Of a stretch of 64,000 bases of DNA, positions 25,099 to 39,200 are shown piece after piece. Every line of letters starts with the position of its first letter. Within the stretch, counting starts at the first letter, position 1. Below the pieces are notes generated by a model. It was not told where the DNA came from, made no database searches, and worked only from the letters and a program-made list of their open reading frames with translations. Made by a program: the position numbers and the translations under genes. The DNA comes from Centroberyx gerrardi (taxonomy: Eukaryota > Chordata > Actinopteri > Beryciformes > Berycidae): assembly GCF_048128805.1 (NCBI RefSeq), contig NC_135998.1:21531156-21595155 (forward strand), written 5' to 3'.

Positions 25099-27041
25099 TA
25101 CATATTTATAGTTATTTATCTATGTCAACAAAACACTATAAAATGCACTCTGTATGAATCATCACTATTTTTATTACATTTTCTCACTGAGACATGTGAT
25201 TCACTTAAAATACACGTCAGACACAAATCCTAAAATCAAATGTTTGGTTATACCTTAAGAAAAAATAAGAACAATCTCTAAATGAAACACTGAATACATT
25301 TAATACTGAACATTACAGTGCATATCAGGAGGTGGTGTGAAACACTCATCCTTGAAATGTTATGGCAAACTGTTCTGATGTGCCTCTGGCATATGCAACT
25401 ATATCAGAGTAAGGCCTGGGCTGAACAGATTTCAAATTTAGTCAATTCTACAGCATTTGTTTTTTTTTCAGTTAAATAAAATGGGTTTAATTTAATAGAG
25501 ACGCTGACATTAAATCTAATATCTTCAACACCATTCAGTGGAAAGCTATAGTAGTACTGTACAATAAGCTATCATCCAAGCAGGCCTCTGAGGTTTTCAA
25601 AGTGCAATTTGACCCTGCCTGACTATACAAAAACAATAGAAGTCAAGCAGTTTCACACTGCCTATTGTAGTTTGGTAGCTGGAAGAAAACCTTATGCAAC
25701 TGAGAATAAGGATTGATATGGCAACGCATTCCCCTCACCAACTATTTGAAAGGCAGAAAAAGTCCAAAAACAGGGTTTCATCACAGCTCACAACTACATC
25801 ATAATATTTTCCAATGATACATTCTCAGTAACTCTCTTTGAATTGCAAACTAATGGCTGCTGAACCGTTATGATTTTTGAGCTCCAATGGCTGGACATCT
25901 GACATGACTACTCTACAAGTGGTTCTCCTTCACGAAAAAAAGGAACAAAACGCTGGGGTTTCACATTCAGCAGCAGCAATGATGATGTGAGGACATTAAA
26001 AAAAAAAAAATACCTGATGTGAAAACAAATTTAAAAAACCAAACAAAAATAACAAACTCCAAGAGCTATTTCTGACAAATCTCAGTATGTTGAAATACTT
26101 TATAGATATGTGACTTGGCATATGCTGTAATGGTACGACAAAAATACTGTTAAGTCATACATTCAGTACTCTATGAATCAATCTTTCAGTCTTAGAATCT
26201 GCAGAGTTTTAGCTGAGCGATAAAAGTGTAGCTCAATATGGCACTAGAGAATGTTTGTGAAGCTTCTACTAAACATATCCATCAGTAGACGCTCTCTAAA
26301 TTAGACTTACACATACAACGCAAAGGATTTACCTTTACAAAAATGACAATATTCAAAATATACAGCGTTTCTGTGATATTCATCCTCATCATACATTTGG
26401 AGGAATGTAAGCAGTTCAACACGTCTTACACTGTATATACAAAAACATGCCATGCGCTGAGAGTTTTTCAGGTGTGGTAACACACAGCTATCCGTCTAAA
26501 TACAGCACAGGAATAGAAAATTATAATGAGCCATTGAAATGCACTGTAACAATTGGTTTAAAATGAAATAGAACTGAAATATACTAATACTGAATTGACT
26601 GAAACATCAAAAGGAGTATCCTAAGTTTTGCTCCTCTCCCATGCTTTGATAATGTTTGATAATGTCCAAGCAAAGGCCCCCTGAGAGTGGTGTATGATAC
26701 CGAAAAGCTCACAGTTTCTGGACATATTACCCTGGTCCCACATCACCCCCTAAGCACTATAGTAGCCTGACATCTGAGAGCAATGAGAGTTCAAAACACG
26801 ACAAGAATCTAATCTAGCCAATCAGAGGGTGAGGTAAGGTCATGGTGCTTTAAACGTATCAAATTCTCCCAGATCTCCTTAGTTATCATCTGGAGCTGGG
26901 CTGGGACATTAGGCAGCCTTTCCCTCTCTTGCCCCCAGAATGCAAACTCCTGACCCTTCCCAGGATGAAAAAGGACACATTTCTAATTACGATGGGGTTC
27001 TTTCAGAATTCTCTATAGTGGTTGACCTCTCTGACACTCTC

Positions 27042-27061
27042 ACCCCCCCCCCCCCCCCCCC
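27042..27061. repeat. Homopolymer C run
   Basis: About twenty C in a row, in the probable scarb2 3' UTR (G on the transcript strand). Length is liable to sequencing error. Confidence 0.85.
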
Positions 27062-27132
27062 TATCCCTACCTGTACTTCTAAGTTGCAAATGTATGCAAT
27101 CCCTCCCACCCTCCCGTCACGCTCCCTCCTCC

Positions 27133-30100
27133 TCAGGACTTCAGATCAGCAGTAGGTGTCAAGCCGATATAGGTTCCATTTTGGGGGTCATCCTTTTCCT
27201 TGTCACTGACCGGAGTGTAAGAAGTGTCCTCTTCAGCAGTAGTCTATGCAAGTGCAAGATGGAGATTAAAAAAACAGTGTTAGGAGCCAATTTTTTTTGT
27301 TTAGCCTCTGTGTGGGTGGGTGGAGGGGCGGGGGGTGCAAGTGTGTAATGCCGCGTTCACGATATGGGACGAAGTGTAAGAATGAGATGACATCTTGCTG
27401 CTCGGAAGTGTTCACGTGTTTAACTTGGAACATAAAATCAAGCATAAACAAAGTGCAGCAGACGTTACTCACTTTTTGTAAGTAGGACTGGATTGTGTTA
27501 CTGCGAAAAACAACCAATAATTTTGTTTTTTATTGCCTTGGACTGCCAACGTGTGTTGACACACTTCTGCAATTCGTGACGCCAGGTGGGAGAAATTGGA
27601 GCTGGCAAAAAAGTCTCATTTATCCTACTTGTAATTACCAGTAATTGGTTGACGTGAAAATGTTTTCCCAGTCGGCGGTTTGTATTTACGGTAAATCCCA
27701 TATGGCATGATCGCGGCATAAATGCAAGTGAGTTCAAATAAAACCTCTTTGAGTATATAAGGTTCATGCATTAGAATGTGTCATGTCACTACATGAGCTT
27801 GCCACTGAGAAACATCTTCACACTACTTTAACTGATAATACACCAATGTAACAGAAATATATTCAACAGTGAGAAAATGGTAACTAAATTATGTTAAAAT
27901 GTGAACTTCAGACACAATTTTAAGCCATACTACTGTACCATGATTATTAAGTCATATGATTGCATACTGAAATACAGAATCACAGATATACAGTATATGC
28001 ACAATAAGTAATCTGTAAGATAAGATAGACATGTAAATAAAGCAGATACAGCAAATAAGATTAGATGTAGAAATGCAAGTAAAGCAGCAAATTAACCATA
28101 TAGACTTACAGGAGCAGCATAGACAGCCTTGGTAAAGACAATGCGCTTAACTTCATTCTGCATAGGGACATATAGTGATAAATACATGCACAGCGCCGTT
28201 AGTATGAGGTTAAGCAACTGAATGAAATTAGGCAATATTGTCACATTCCTAAATTGGAAATAACAAGCAAAAAGCAAACGGCCTGTATAAAACCAGGTAA
28301 GAACTAGGGTTACCTAAGTTTGCAGTGCAAGTATTATCTTAACAAACTCAGTAGCTCTACAGTATGACGTTAGCCTAAGCAGCACACAATGAAATAACAC
28401 GATATTTCTATTGTTGCCTATACGGCGTGAGAGGCTTATGTAAATCCTTTCCTGGACTCACAACAATGGAATCTGATGTCGTACCTTCTGCTTGTGGGCA
28501 CGGACCAGGAGGATGATGAAGACAACGAGCATAATGGCACCCAGACCCACAATAATGAGGGGGAAGTTGGACACCACAGTGACTATCAGCAGCAGCTTAT
28601 TTAGTCTCGCCACAGATGCATCGTCAATCACCACACTCTGGATGACAAGAGAATACACAGGTAAATTATGTAGAAGACATTTGCTACATTAAGGCTGATT
28701 GGTTTAGCGTCCTATATTTCCCAGGTGAGAGGTTATAATCACTTCAATGGTCTAAACCTGCAAGTAGTAGTAGTGACAAAATGTGGTGCTCTATACTGCA
28801 TAATATATGTTTGTGTTTTAGCTTGTGGTGAAGAACCATCTTTCATGTTTCTAATAAAGCAGTTCTTACCTCATTGAGGAACATCACAGGAAAGATTGTG
28901 TCATTCAGGCCTCTAGTTTTGCTGTAAATAATATGATGAAAGAGATGTGAAGGAATCATCCACTGCAGAATTTTAGTGTGAGGTTTGTGTTTGGATAGAG
29001 ATACTCACGGGAATCCAGAGATTCTATTGATCAAGATGTTAATCTGTGCCCTCTTGTTTGCACGTACAGGCACTCCAGTGGTCTGGCAACAAGGAAAAAC
29101 ACTTCAAATAAATATAGTGTAGAGGAGAATAACATCCTAATACCCAAACAAAACAATATGAAAAGTCAGTGAGAAGGTCTTAAGAGTACAACAAGGCTGC
29201 AGCTGGTGAGCTTCTGTATTTCAACATATATGACACTAGGTGGTGCAGCAGTACATCCTTAGAAAGCATTCCTTTTCACATTGAACTGCTCTGTTACATA
29301 TTTCCATGGACAAGAATGATTTGAGCCACTGCATTGTGGTCACAAATCATAACCACAGTGTGAAAGGAGCATTTAAGGCTGATTAACTGCCTACCGGGTT
29401 AAGGTCTAGGTATGTTTGGTGATGCTCTCTTTTAGGGGTCAGTCCCTCGATGGCAGCAACGTATTTATGGTCCGCCAGGTAGAAATGAGGGAAGGAGGCC
29501 ACCACAGGGGCACCTAGGCAGAGAGAGGAGAGGAGAGGAGAGGAGAGGGGGAGAGGAGAGGAGAGGAGAGGAAGAGGAGGAGAGGAGAGGAGAGGAGAGG
29601 AGAGGAGAGGAGAGGAGGATATTTCAGGGTAAAAAGGGAAGTGACCACATTAAGCTGAGCAAAGCATCAAACTGAAAAAAATGAGTCACAAGACATAAAT
29701 ATGAAACCTCTTCTTCTTCACTTTATGTGAAGTGGAGGAAATGTCAACCACTGATAATAAATGCTATGACCTATGATGGCCTGAATTTTAAAACAAAATC
29801 ATGGTGTGTTATTCAACTCCTCTGTGACACAGCTGCACCATTCTGACTCCATCTGTAATTATGGTTTGACACATAATAACTAGAAGCACTTGAGCTGCCT
29901 AATGTCCCGCCATAATGGCCATGATATATCAAACATAACCAGTTATGCTAATGAGATCATTAATGCATTAATTAGCATTTCTATGTCAACATACTTGTCT
30001 TCACATAACATATGGGTGGTATTAATATGAACTCCATATACATAAAATTATTAAGGAGTTCTAGTAGCTTCAAGAAAATCAAGTTCAAGTTTTTCCTCAT

Positions 30101-30170
30101 TAATATGCAAATTTATGCTTCTATCATGTATTGTTCTTGAGTCATTGTGTTCACAAGAATGTGTCTACGC

Positions 30171-30224
<54 letters not shown>

Positions 30225-33200
30225 GCCACCATGACAGCACAATGTCCCGCATACCAGGTGACGGATTGGTCACCTTTTCTGATACAAAGAGTCAACAACC
30301 AACATAGCACAACCAAAATTCTAATAATATATTCCATAATATATTCCAGCATAGAAAACAATATTTTGATCTAATGTCTTATGATTAAAAACATACAAAG
30401 TTTAACTGTATTCCAATTTCATGATTCACAACAATCAGTTTGATACAATCTAACGTAGGAGCAGAGTATTGGGGGAAGGGTCCTTGAGAGAAGGAGGCTA
30501 AATGTAATGTGACCTCATCCCCGAACACATAGCATGGTGCTGTGACCTTCTCTCCCACACGGCCCACAGACAATAGGTACACACATGGGCCGCAGCCCCG
30601 TCTATAGAACCGATTATGGGGTGTAGCTGAGGTTTCTTCTCATACAGAGTTCCTTCCTCGCATTGTCAACAGGAGACAGTCCACCCCTAAACTGTGGGCC
30701 ATATGGCCTCGGTCATGGTAGTACAGACAGTACAGGCAAGTGACACATTCTTCGTGGTTGAGGTCCACCTGTAGAATGGACCAAGTAACTCTGGATCTCT
30801 GTGATTAAAAAAAACACAAACGTGCTCCTGATTTACAAAAAAAAAAAAGATGTATTGTGCCTCTGCAACAAGAGCAAAGTCAGACATGGGAGTTGTGTTT
30901 GAATACAGTGTGGAGTCAGAAGTGATGATGAAGTGGGACAGAGGTGATCGTTTTCCTACTCTTGTGTTTGGCAACAGCGGTTTGACAAAAACATTGGACA
31001 CACGCAGTCACCTGAGTGGCTGTTCCCGTGACAACCCACAAGGTCATTCTAGCGCACACATGCACACACACTCACTCACGCACGCACATATACAAACACA
31101 CACACACACACACACACGCGCACACAGGGCTTGTATTAGTATACTTGTGAGAGCCTTCATTGACTGCATTCAATCCCTAACCCCTAACCCTAAATTTAAC
31201 CCTCTCCACTACATGTCTAACCTTAAACCTTACCATAACCTAATCCTAATCCGAATTCTAACATTAATCCTAAACCGGAGTCCCTTAAGTATCTACATAC
31301 GTGCACACATGACCTCAATGTGTTTTGACTTTTATATGAAAAACTTTTACAGCAAATGATACACTTTTAACAAAAAAGTGACTAAGTGATCTGAAAGACA
31401 CAGGCAGGGAGATTATGGCTGGTCATATTCAGGGCCAGAGTCAGGTGACAGGGCTTACTGCGCTCTCAGCTACTGGGTCAGTCATGGTCAGATGGTCCTT
31501 GAGGTTGTGGAGTGGCCCGGAGAGCCGTGTCACATGGGTCGTTTAGGGGGGTGGAAGTAGTGGTGGTGGTGAAATTAGGAGGTAAAGTGTTGTCAAAAAG
31601 GAGGAGGCTCTGACTGATAAAGGAATTAATGTACCAATTGGGGAAAATTACCTTTTTCCTCTCAGAAATTCACTTGACTAAAGCCAAAAAGTGATGCTTA
31701 AGTGACATTTTAGGTGAGCTACAAGGGAAAGCTAAGGGTTTAGTAGTAAGGAGTATAAGGGCTGGACCATGGCCTGGACGTATGGAGGTGCAGCTCCCTT
31801 AGCATCCTTGTACGCAAGCACCAGGGTCTTAAATTATACAAAGCCGGAGAATGGAGTGCAGTCGCAGGGTGTCATGGGAGAATTTTAAGAGGTCGAAATC
31901 GTGACTGCACGAGGCGAGGCGAGGATCGAGAACTTTAGAAAAAGTCCCCCAAAAAAACACTTGAATGTGGGTGTGAAGGCGTGGGTGAGAATAGTAGCGA
32001 CTGAGATGTAGAATAAGCTGCAGCTTGACATTTACCTTTCCGGCAGGGGCTGACTTTGAGTAGGCCCGTTCCCAGGCACTCCTGTGGGCTGACACAGAAA
32101 CCCTCATTGGCTGGATTCTCCTCTTTACTGCCGAAAACGGACCGTGGCGGCGTGAAGCGGTAGGCGGGGATTCCTTTCACCACTACGTCCTTCTCAAACT
32201 CCATGTAGATGGACCTGGAGGGTAAAGCGAGCACGTCACATCGCAGAATGAAATGAGACAAGGTTTAATGTGAAAACACGTAGTGGATTTGTAGCTGGGA
32301 ATTGGACTACTGAGAGTGGAGAAATCATTTTCAATTGTATTTGAATGTTTGAAAATTTTACAGCTTCCAAGAGAATTATATTATTGTGAACAGCACAACA
32401 GTCTTCTATGTATCTGTAGTTATATCCTGTCTAGAGAATCCCGATGGTTCTTAGTGAGAACAAAGGAGTCTATACAGCCTCAGCCAACTGGCACGGAGGA
32501 TGTGGCCCTTTGCTACACAGCCCACCTATTGTGCAACAATACTGTACTGACCTCTCCCTAGACCTTCATGAGAAGAGCCAAGTAAAAAGATCTTTACATG
32601 AGTTCCTTCCCTAAGATGCTGCATTAATTTTGCCCATGGAGAGCAAGACTCCTCCCCAGCAAAACCTCATTCCCAGCCTTGTAGCGTTGGAAATGAGAGG
32701 GAAGTTACAGGAATTAACGAAGAGGGACCCTGTAACAACGTAAATGAATTTCAGATTAACTAAGCTTTTAAATAGAGAAAATCATAGTTAAAGGATGTAA
32801 CTCGTGTAAAAAAAGGCATGCGGGTATTTGAAAAATTACACTTCTCTGTAACCCCTCTAATCTTCATGTTTCTGTGATGAGTCACGGAAACATGCAGATT
32901 TCAGTTACTGGTACTGCTTTCAGTTACTGGTCCAAAGGATCATTATGATGGGAAGTCTAGCACTCCTTTTGCAATAATGACCAATCCTCAGTTCCATTTA
33001 AAAACGCAATGTTGTGCAACTTCAGTTTGTTTGCTCCTCTCACATGGAGTCAGGACCCTACGCAGACAATGGGGCTAAAGGGTTAAAAAGGTGAATCAGA
33101 AAAACTTGTGTGTGAAAGGTTAACATAGTATATGACTTAATGGGACACTTCCTGGTTGAATTAAGGTAAAAAGTACAGGAAACAGGGAGGGATGTTTCCC

Positions 33201-36200
33201 TTTAGTCACAATAACACAGATGGCCACGATGAGGCTACTAGGCAATGAGTAAGTAGGTGAAAGTGCTTAGAGAACATTAGGGAGAGGGGGTTTTGACACA
33301 CGTCCAATCAGTGTCAAAGGGACAGACGTGCCAATCCAACAGATTCTTTCCATGCTCAACAAAGGGGGGAAGAAGTTTGCAGTAGCTCCTGTTTTTTCAG
33401 GTCAAGGTTGTCTTCTAAAATAGAGCAAGGACAAGGACGCCGTCGTCGGAAAAGATTGACACTGATAGACAAATACACAAACAAGACTAAGAGTGTAAAA
33501 GCCCCGCGACATTGAGTTTTGTGGAAGCTTCCCAGCTGGGAATCGAACTCCGGTCTCCCGATTGAGAGTCTGCAATCTAACCTCCTGCGGCACACTTTCA
33601 CCCACGTGACCGTAAGTGGTGAACAGAGCGGCCGACCGACCAACATTTTAGACCCTGCTGACGTGGGGCTAAAAACATGGACCCAAACCCTAACCCGACA
33701 AGTTCCACTGGTCAGATACAGTACATAGTTCCTCAGAATTCAACACTCTTTTGCTGAACACATCCTGATTGTGAAATGCTAGGATCCCCTGGAATTTTAA
33801 TGTCATTACGAGAACTGGTATCAAGAGTTAACATGTCTGCCAGAGCCTTGTGAAAGGCAAGCTAGTTTCCCAGAAGTAATATGTGAAACTGGCCAGATGC
33901 ATTCGGCCCATTCCATGCAGAGAGTTTTAATAAGCCAATTTGTTCCCGCTGGCCAGGAACAGAAAACTCTGAAACTTTTCTTTCCCTCTCATGGTGGACT
34001 TGGTAAATATGTACACAGCAGAAATCACTGTTTTTCTACAACCATTAGATTTTCTAGGGGTTTCCAGGGGCTTTCTCTTTCTCTCTCTCCCTGTATTCCC
34101 CTTCCCCTTCCTCTCCCACCCCCCTCCTTCTCCATCATACTCTGTTCCAACATTCTTCTTCAAATAAGCCTTTCCATCCAGCGCTTCCTGGAAACTTACA
34201 TGCAACTCTTTCAGAGAGCCCTCACAGTATAGGCAGTAAAGCCCTGGTCAGAAAGCAGAGGTCACCTGTGGCGCTGTTTGTAAGTGATCAGGATGTTATG
34301 ATAAGAATCCATGGGCTCCAAGGCCTGTGAACATTATTCCCATACCAGATATAAAAGCTTTTTCCTCCCCCCCTCAGGCTCTACGGCAAGTTGAGTCCAG
34401 CAAGTTGAGTCCAGGTCGTGGACCAGAAATAGATCAGTGCTTCAACTATCACACTCACATCTGCTCCAGGTGAAATGTCATACATGAGACATCACACTAC
34501 TGTGGGACAATCACTTCTCCACACACTATTTTATCTGCTATAGTACTAATCCACACGAAAGCATGCATTTGAGCGCTCTGTTGCAGCCAGGTTATTTGAC
34601 TGTGGTGACGCACAGATGCCGTGTCTTGTTGATATTTCATTGTTACTAGGTCAGTTGAATTGCACTCCGCTGCGTTGCGAACATTATTTACATTTTATAT
34701 AATATTTATATAATTTTATATAATATGTCTATATAGCATATACCAAGTTCCAAGTCAGTCTCAAGTCTTGAGGTACAGGTCTAAAGTCAAGTCCCAAGTC
34801 TGAATGTAGATTGCCAAGTCAAGTCCAAGTCAAGTCCATGTCATTAATGTCAAGTCTCAAGTCTAACTGTAGAACAGCAAGTCAAGTCAGAACAAATCAA
34901 GAGTCCAGTTATCAATTTAATATCTTAAAGAAAACTAAATATCTAGTACTTTTCAATGCAATATGGTTTTAATAGAAACTTGGTAAGACCATCTTGAGAT
35001 GATTTCTATAATCAGTTTCAACTTAATAATTAATAAATTCAATCATTCCATACAAATTCAGAAAACAGAATTTAAATGCAGTCGTCTGGTGGAACAAATC
35101 TCATCACTTTTAATCTAAGTCATTTACACAAACACAAGATCTTTTGTCAAGACTTTAGAAACCTTTTCAAGTCATCAAAGTACAAGTCAAAGTCAAGTCC
35201 CAAGCATGCACTCAAGTCAAGTCTCAAGTATTCTCTTCATACAAGTCAAGTCTCAAGCAGTTACAATTGTGACTGGAGTCTGATTCGAGTCCAAGTCATG
35301 TGACTCTAGTCCCCACCTCTGACATATACAGTATAACACTAATACGGCTTTCATCAGTCACTCATAAAATAAAAATAATACAGATGGCTATGTATAGTGA
35401 TTTATAAAGCTATTCGACATATTTTAAAGTGACACTACATGGAAGAAGGCGTTGTTGTGCTGATCTGTACCTGCAGAGGTCCGAGGTGAAGACATAGAGG
35501 CGTTCGTCCTTGGACAGCAAGGGGTGGAAGGCACTTCCATCTGTTCCATTGATGCTGTTGCTCTGGTTAGATGTCCAGAATGATACCCGGCTACAAAACA
35601 ACATAACAGTCAGAAAACAGGAGCAATCCACAGCTTTCTAGCAGAGGTATCAAGAGGAGCTCTTTGGAATGAAAAAGCATAACATTCAATATCCGTGAAG
35701 ATATAGGGAAGGGATCTCTCTGGGCGCTCAACTGAGTTTTTCTAAAACATCTAAGATACAGGGCAACCCATAAAAGATGTGTGACCATCAAGACAATAGG
35801 CTACACACTTGCAGCTCTAATGCGTAATATATTTTATTGAGACACCAGTAGAATATAACCAATGTTGTTTCTCTATGCCATCTTTCTGAAACCCACATCT
35901 AAAAACATACCCCACTTACACTGTCATCACCATTATCATCACCATCATCATGATTGTAAATTACAGTGAAATGTTTTGATGATCAAACAAGTTTTTATCT
36001 CAAAGTCACAAGCCAAAAAAAAAAAAGCTTTCCCAGGGGGAAGGAGTGGGTAATTGAAGACTTGGCAGGAGTACTGTTATGTGACTAGAAAGTTAACTAA
36101 AAAGCCACTATTAAGGCATTCCACTGACCAAGTATCAGACTGTCCTGCCCTGCGCTCTGTGTAGAGGGCAAGAGCCCAGACACACAGACACACAGACAGA

Positions 36201-39200
36201 CAGACACACAGACACACAGACAGACAGACAGACACACAGACAGGCAGACAGACACACAGACAGGCAGACAGACACACAGACAGGCAGACAGACACACAGA
36301 CAGGCAGACAGACAGACAGACAGACACACAGACAGACCACAAGCAGCCAGCCAGTACTCCCCTACTATTGCAAGAAGCAGTGGATTTGAGAAACTCTTGA
36401 ATCCAAATATTACCCAATGATGAAATAACTTTCATCACAGTGCATGAAGACAGAGAGAGAGAGAGAGTATATGTGTGTGTGTGTGTGTGTGTGCTACCTT
36501 TGGCCTCTCCATGACTCGACCCGGCCATAATCCATGTAGCTCTGCTCCCCAGTGTGGTACACAAATTCTCCATCGTGAGTTCCGTTTTTCTAAAAAGATC
36601 CAAAAGTTTAAGTCATTACAACTTCTTCATCGTTTCCAGCGGGCTAAATCTGCCTGTCATCCAAACACCTGCTGAGGTGATTGTTCAGTGGTTCTGATGT
36701 ACAGTAACTATTGTATGAGGTGAGCTGGCACTGTGTGTAACATATGCAGTTAACATGCCTCTAGCTGGGATTAAAGCTCACCAGTTGAGAAAAAAATATA
36801 CAACAGGGTTTCCCACACTTAGACAACTTTGTGGCGGCCCGCCACAATATCAGCAATGACCGCCACAAAATGTTTTTTTTTTTTTTACTACTTAATTGTA
36901 GAGCTGCGTGTAGCACATTGATTCACTCAGCCCCTACCTGCTCTGCGCGCTCTCTCACCGGACCTCTGTGCGCCTCCCATTACACACGCGGGCATGAGGG
37001 ATATTTTTTTTTCCATGCCAAGAAGACGGCCGGCTGAATTCCCCATAAGAAGAACTAACAGTTATTAATGTTATTCAAAATACAGCTGAGTTTCCGAGAT
37101 TAGCACGCTGTAGCTGTCAGCATCCACTGAGTGGACTGATAATGTTATTATTAACTTTTTAACTTTGACTCTGATGCTCTGTTTGCTCCCTCAGTCCAGA
37201 TTAATATTGAAAAATATTTTCAAAGAAGGAAAAGGACTCGTCCTGAGGAGGAGCAGGACAGTCTGGACCAGAGGAGCTGCTGAGCAGTAAAACAGAGCAG
37301 ATAATAATGTCAAAGGCTGTAATGTAACGATGTAAAGATACAGGAGAGACTGACAGCACAGAGAGATGCAGCAGGGCAGAGGGGCAGAAAAGCAGATTTC
37401 TCTGTAAAAGGGGTCTCATTTCTATTCTTCTGTGCCTTGTAGACAAAAGCAAGCAACAGACACAACAGTGTAGCACTTTTTCTATTTTTAAGTTATGTTA
37501 TCTTTGACACAAAGTACTTGAAAGGGAGCACTTTAGATATATACATTTCTTACTTATTTGTTTGAAAAATGTAACTATTTAAAATGGATTACATTAGATA
37601 ATTTTTCAGTCATCCAGGTAATGGGATCCTTTATTGATAATCCCTAACCCTATATATTGAGAATATAAAAGAATACAAGAATAAAAAGACAATAAGAAAC
37701 CGTAACTTGCATGCCCACCACCACAAATGGATTCGAATTCTGTGGGAAACACTGTACAATCAAATCTTGTCTGCACTTCTATGTCTACATTTTAATCCAC
37801 AGTTTCGTTAATTTAACTATTTTGGAGCACTTTGAATGAATGAGTGATTGAATGTAACGGATGGATTAGTCATAGATTGACTAATTGATTGATCTTCCTT
37901 CTCTAAAGCTGCTAACCCTACAGCTTTCATTAGTTGTAGAGTTGTGCCGTGCCTTGTACATGAGGCCAAAGACCTCCTCCACATCAGGACTGGTGGCGGC
38001 GATGCGGGCCAGCAGGGGGTCTTTGTAGCCCCACAGCAGTTCATCCACAGTGCGGGTGGTGAAGAGACCAGTCCCTATAGAGTTCATCCAGATGGACACC
38101 ATGGAGGACTTCCAGAAACTCCCTTTCACCTTGTTCATTACAGCCTGGAGATGGAAAGTGGGAGTTGGGGGAAAGAGATGAAAAAAGGGCGCAGGGCAAG
38201 GTAGAGCATAGGGGTGGATTGGGAAAACAAGAGAGAAAATACATGCATAAGAACATCACATGCAAATCACAAAACATATATGTTATCTTTGTCCACTTTT
38301 CCAGACCTGTAGCTCATGACTCACCCAAGCAGGGATGTTGATGGTGGTGATGGCATCAACAGCTGGGTCACCTACCGACTTCTCTCTCAGAAACACAAAG
38401 GTCTTTGTGTTGTATGCCGACACCTTTGTGGTATTTTCCACTGCGGTTACATTGACCTTTACCCTGTACTCCCTGGACAAACACAGTGTAAGACATTAAA
38501 ACAGCGTTGATTTTTACCTCATTCTCTATTTTCTATTATTTTGTGGTTGGAATTGAATGCCACTTGCCAGACAGTACAGCTGAAAACTCAAAAAGCGTTG
38601 CAGATTGCACACAGTTAACGCTACGAATTTTGTCACACAACTGCTGTCTTTCATCACAACATTCAGTTTGGATTAGGCAACCCAAACAGTAAAACATAGG
38701 CTAGGTCAAGGGGGTAGATTATCTTGACATACACTGTGGAAGCTGTAACATTTTTGGTGCTTCATGAGTGGACCTTGATATTTGTTCAAGGGTTTCGGTG
38801 GGTGCATTAGAAGTGATTCAAACAAAGTGATTAATATGTACAGAACAACCGACTTTCCAGAACTCAACTGACCATGAATACAATATGAAACAATATTTTT
38901 ATCAGTCGTTGACCAATTGAGGTCATCTTACAAACAGATACTGCATTTCGAAGTTGCTGATTTTATCAGCAATAGAAATGAGTGTGGCCCAAAAGACGAC
39001 GATAAACAAGAAGCAGAATGTGGCTGGCTCAGCATTTTGAGTTTACATAAGCAGCAGCACCGAACAAACATCAGGCACATTTCAGCTGCATTACAGAAAT
39101 GTGTCATTCTACAGCTGTTGCTTCTGAACGCCAGTGGCCAGAAACTCAGGAGTAATTTTTGACAGTGACCTGACTTTTGAATAACAGGTAAAGACAGTAG

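Larger units (their letters stand above)
24431..27132 (-). other. Probable scarb2 3' UTR and spacer
   Basis: The sequence after the scarb2 stop codon is low in repeats and has no open frames of note. Candidate minus-strand polyadenylation signals are at 25170-25175 and 24671-24676, implying a 3' UTR of 2 to 2.5 kb if used. The length is inferred. Confidence 0.4.

Noticed and set aside
36179..36337. CRISPR-like array
   Set aside because: The units are tetranucleotide CAGA/CACA with no unique spacers, in a vertebrate intron. It is a micro/minisatellite.
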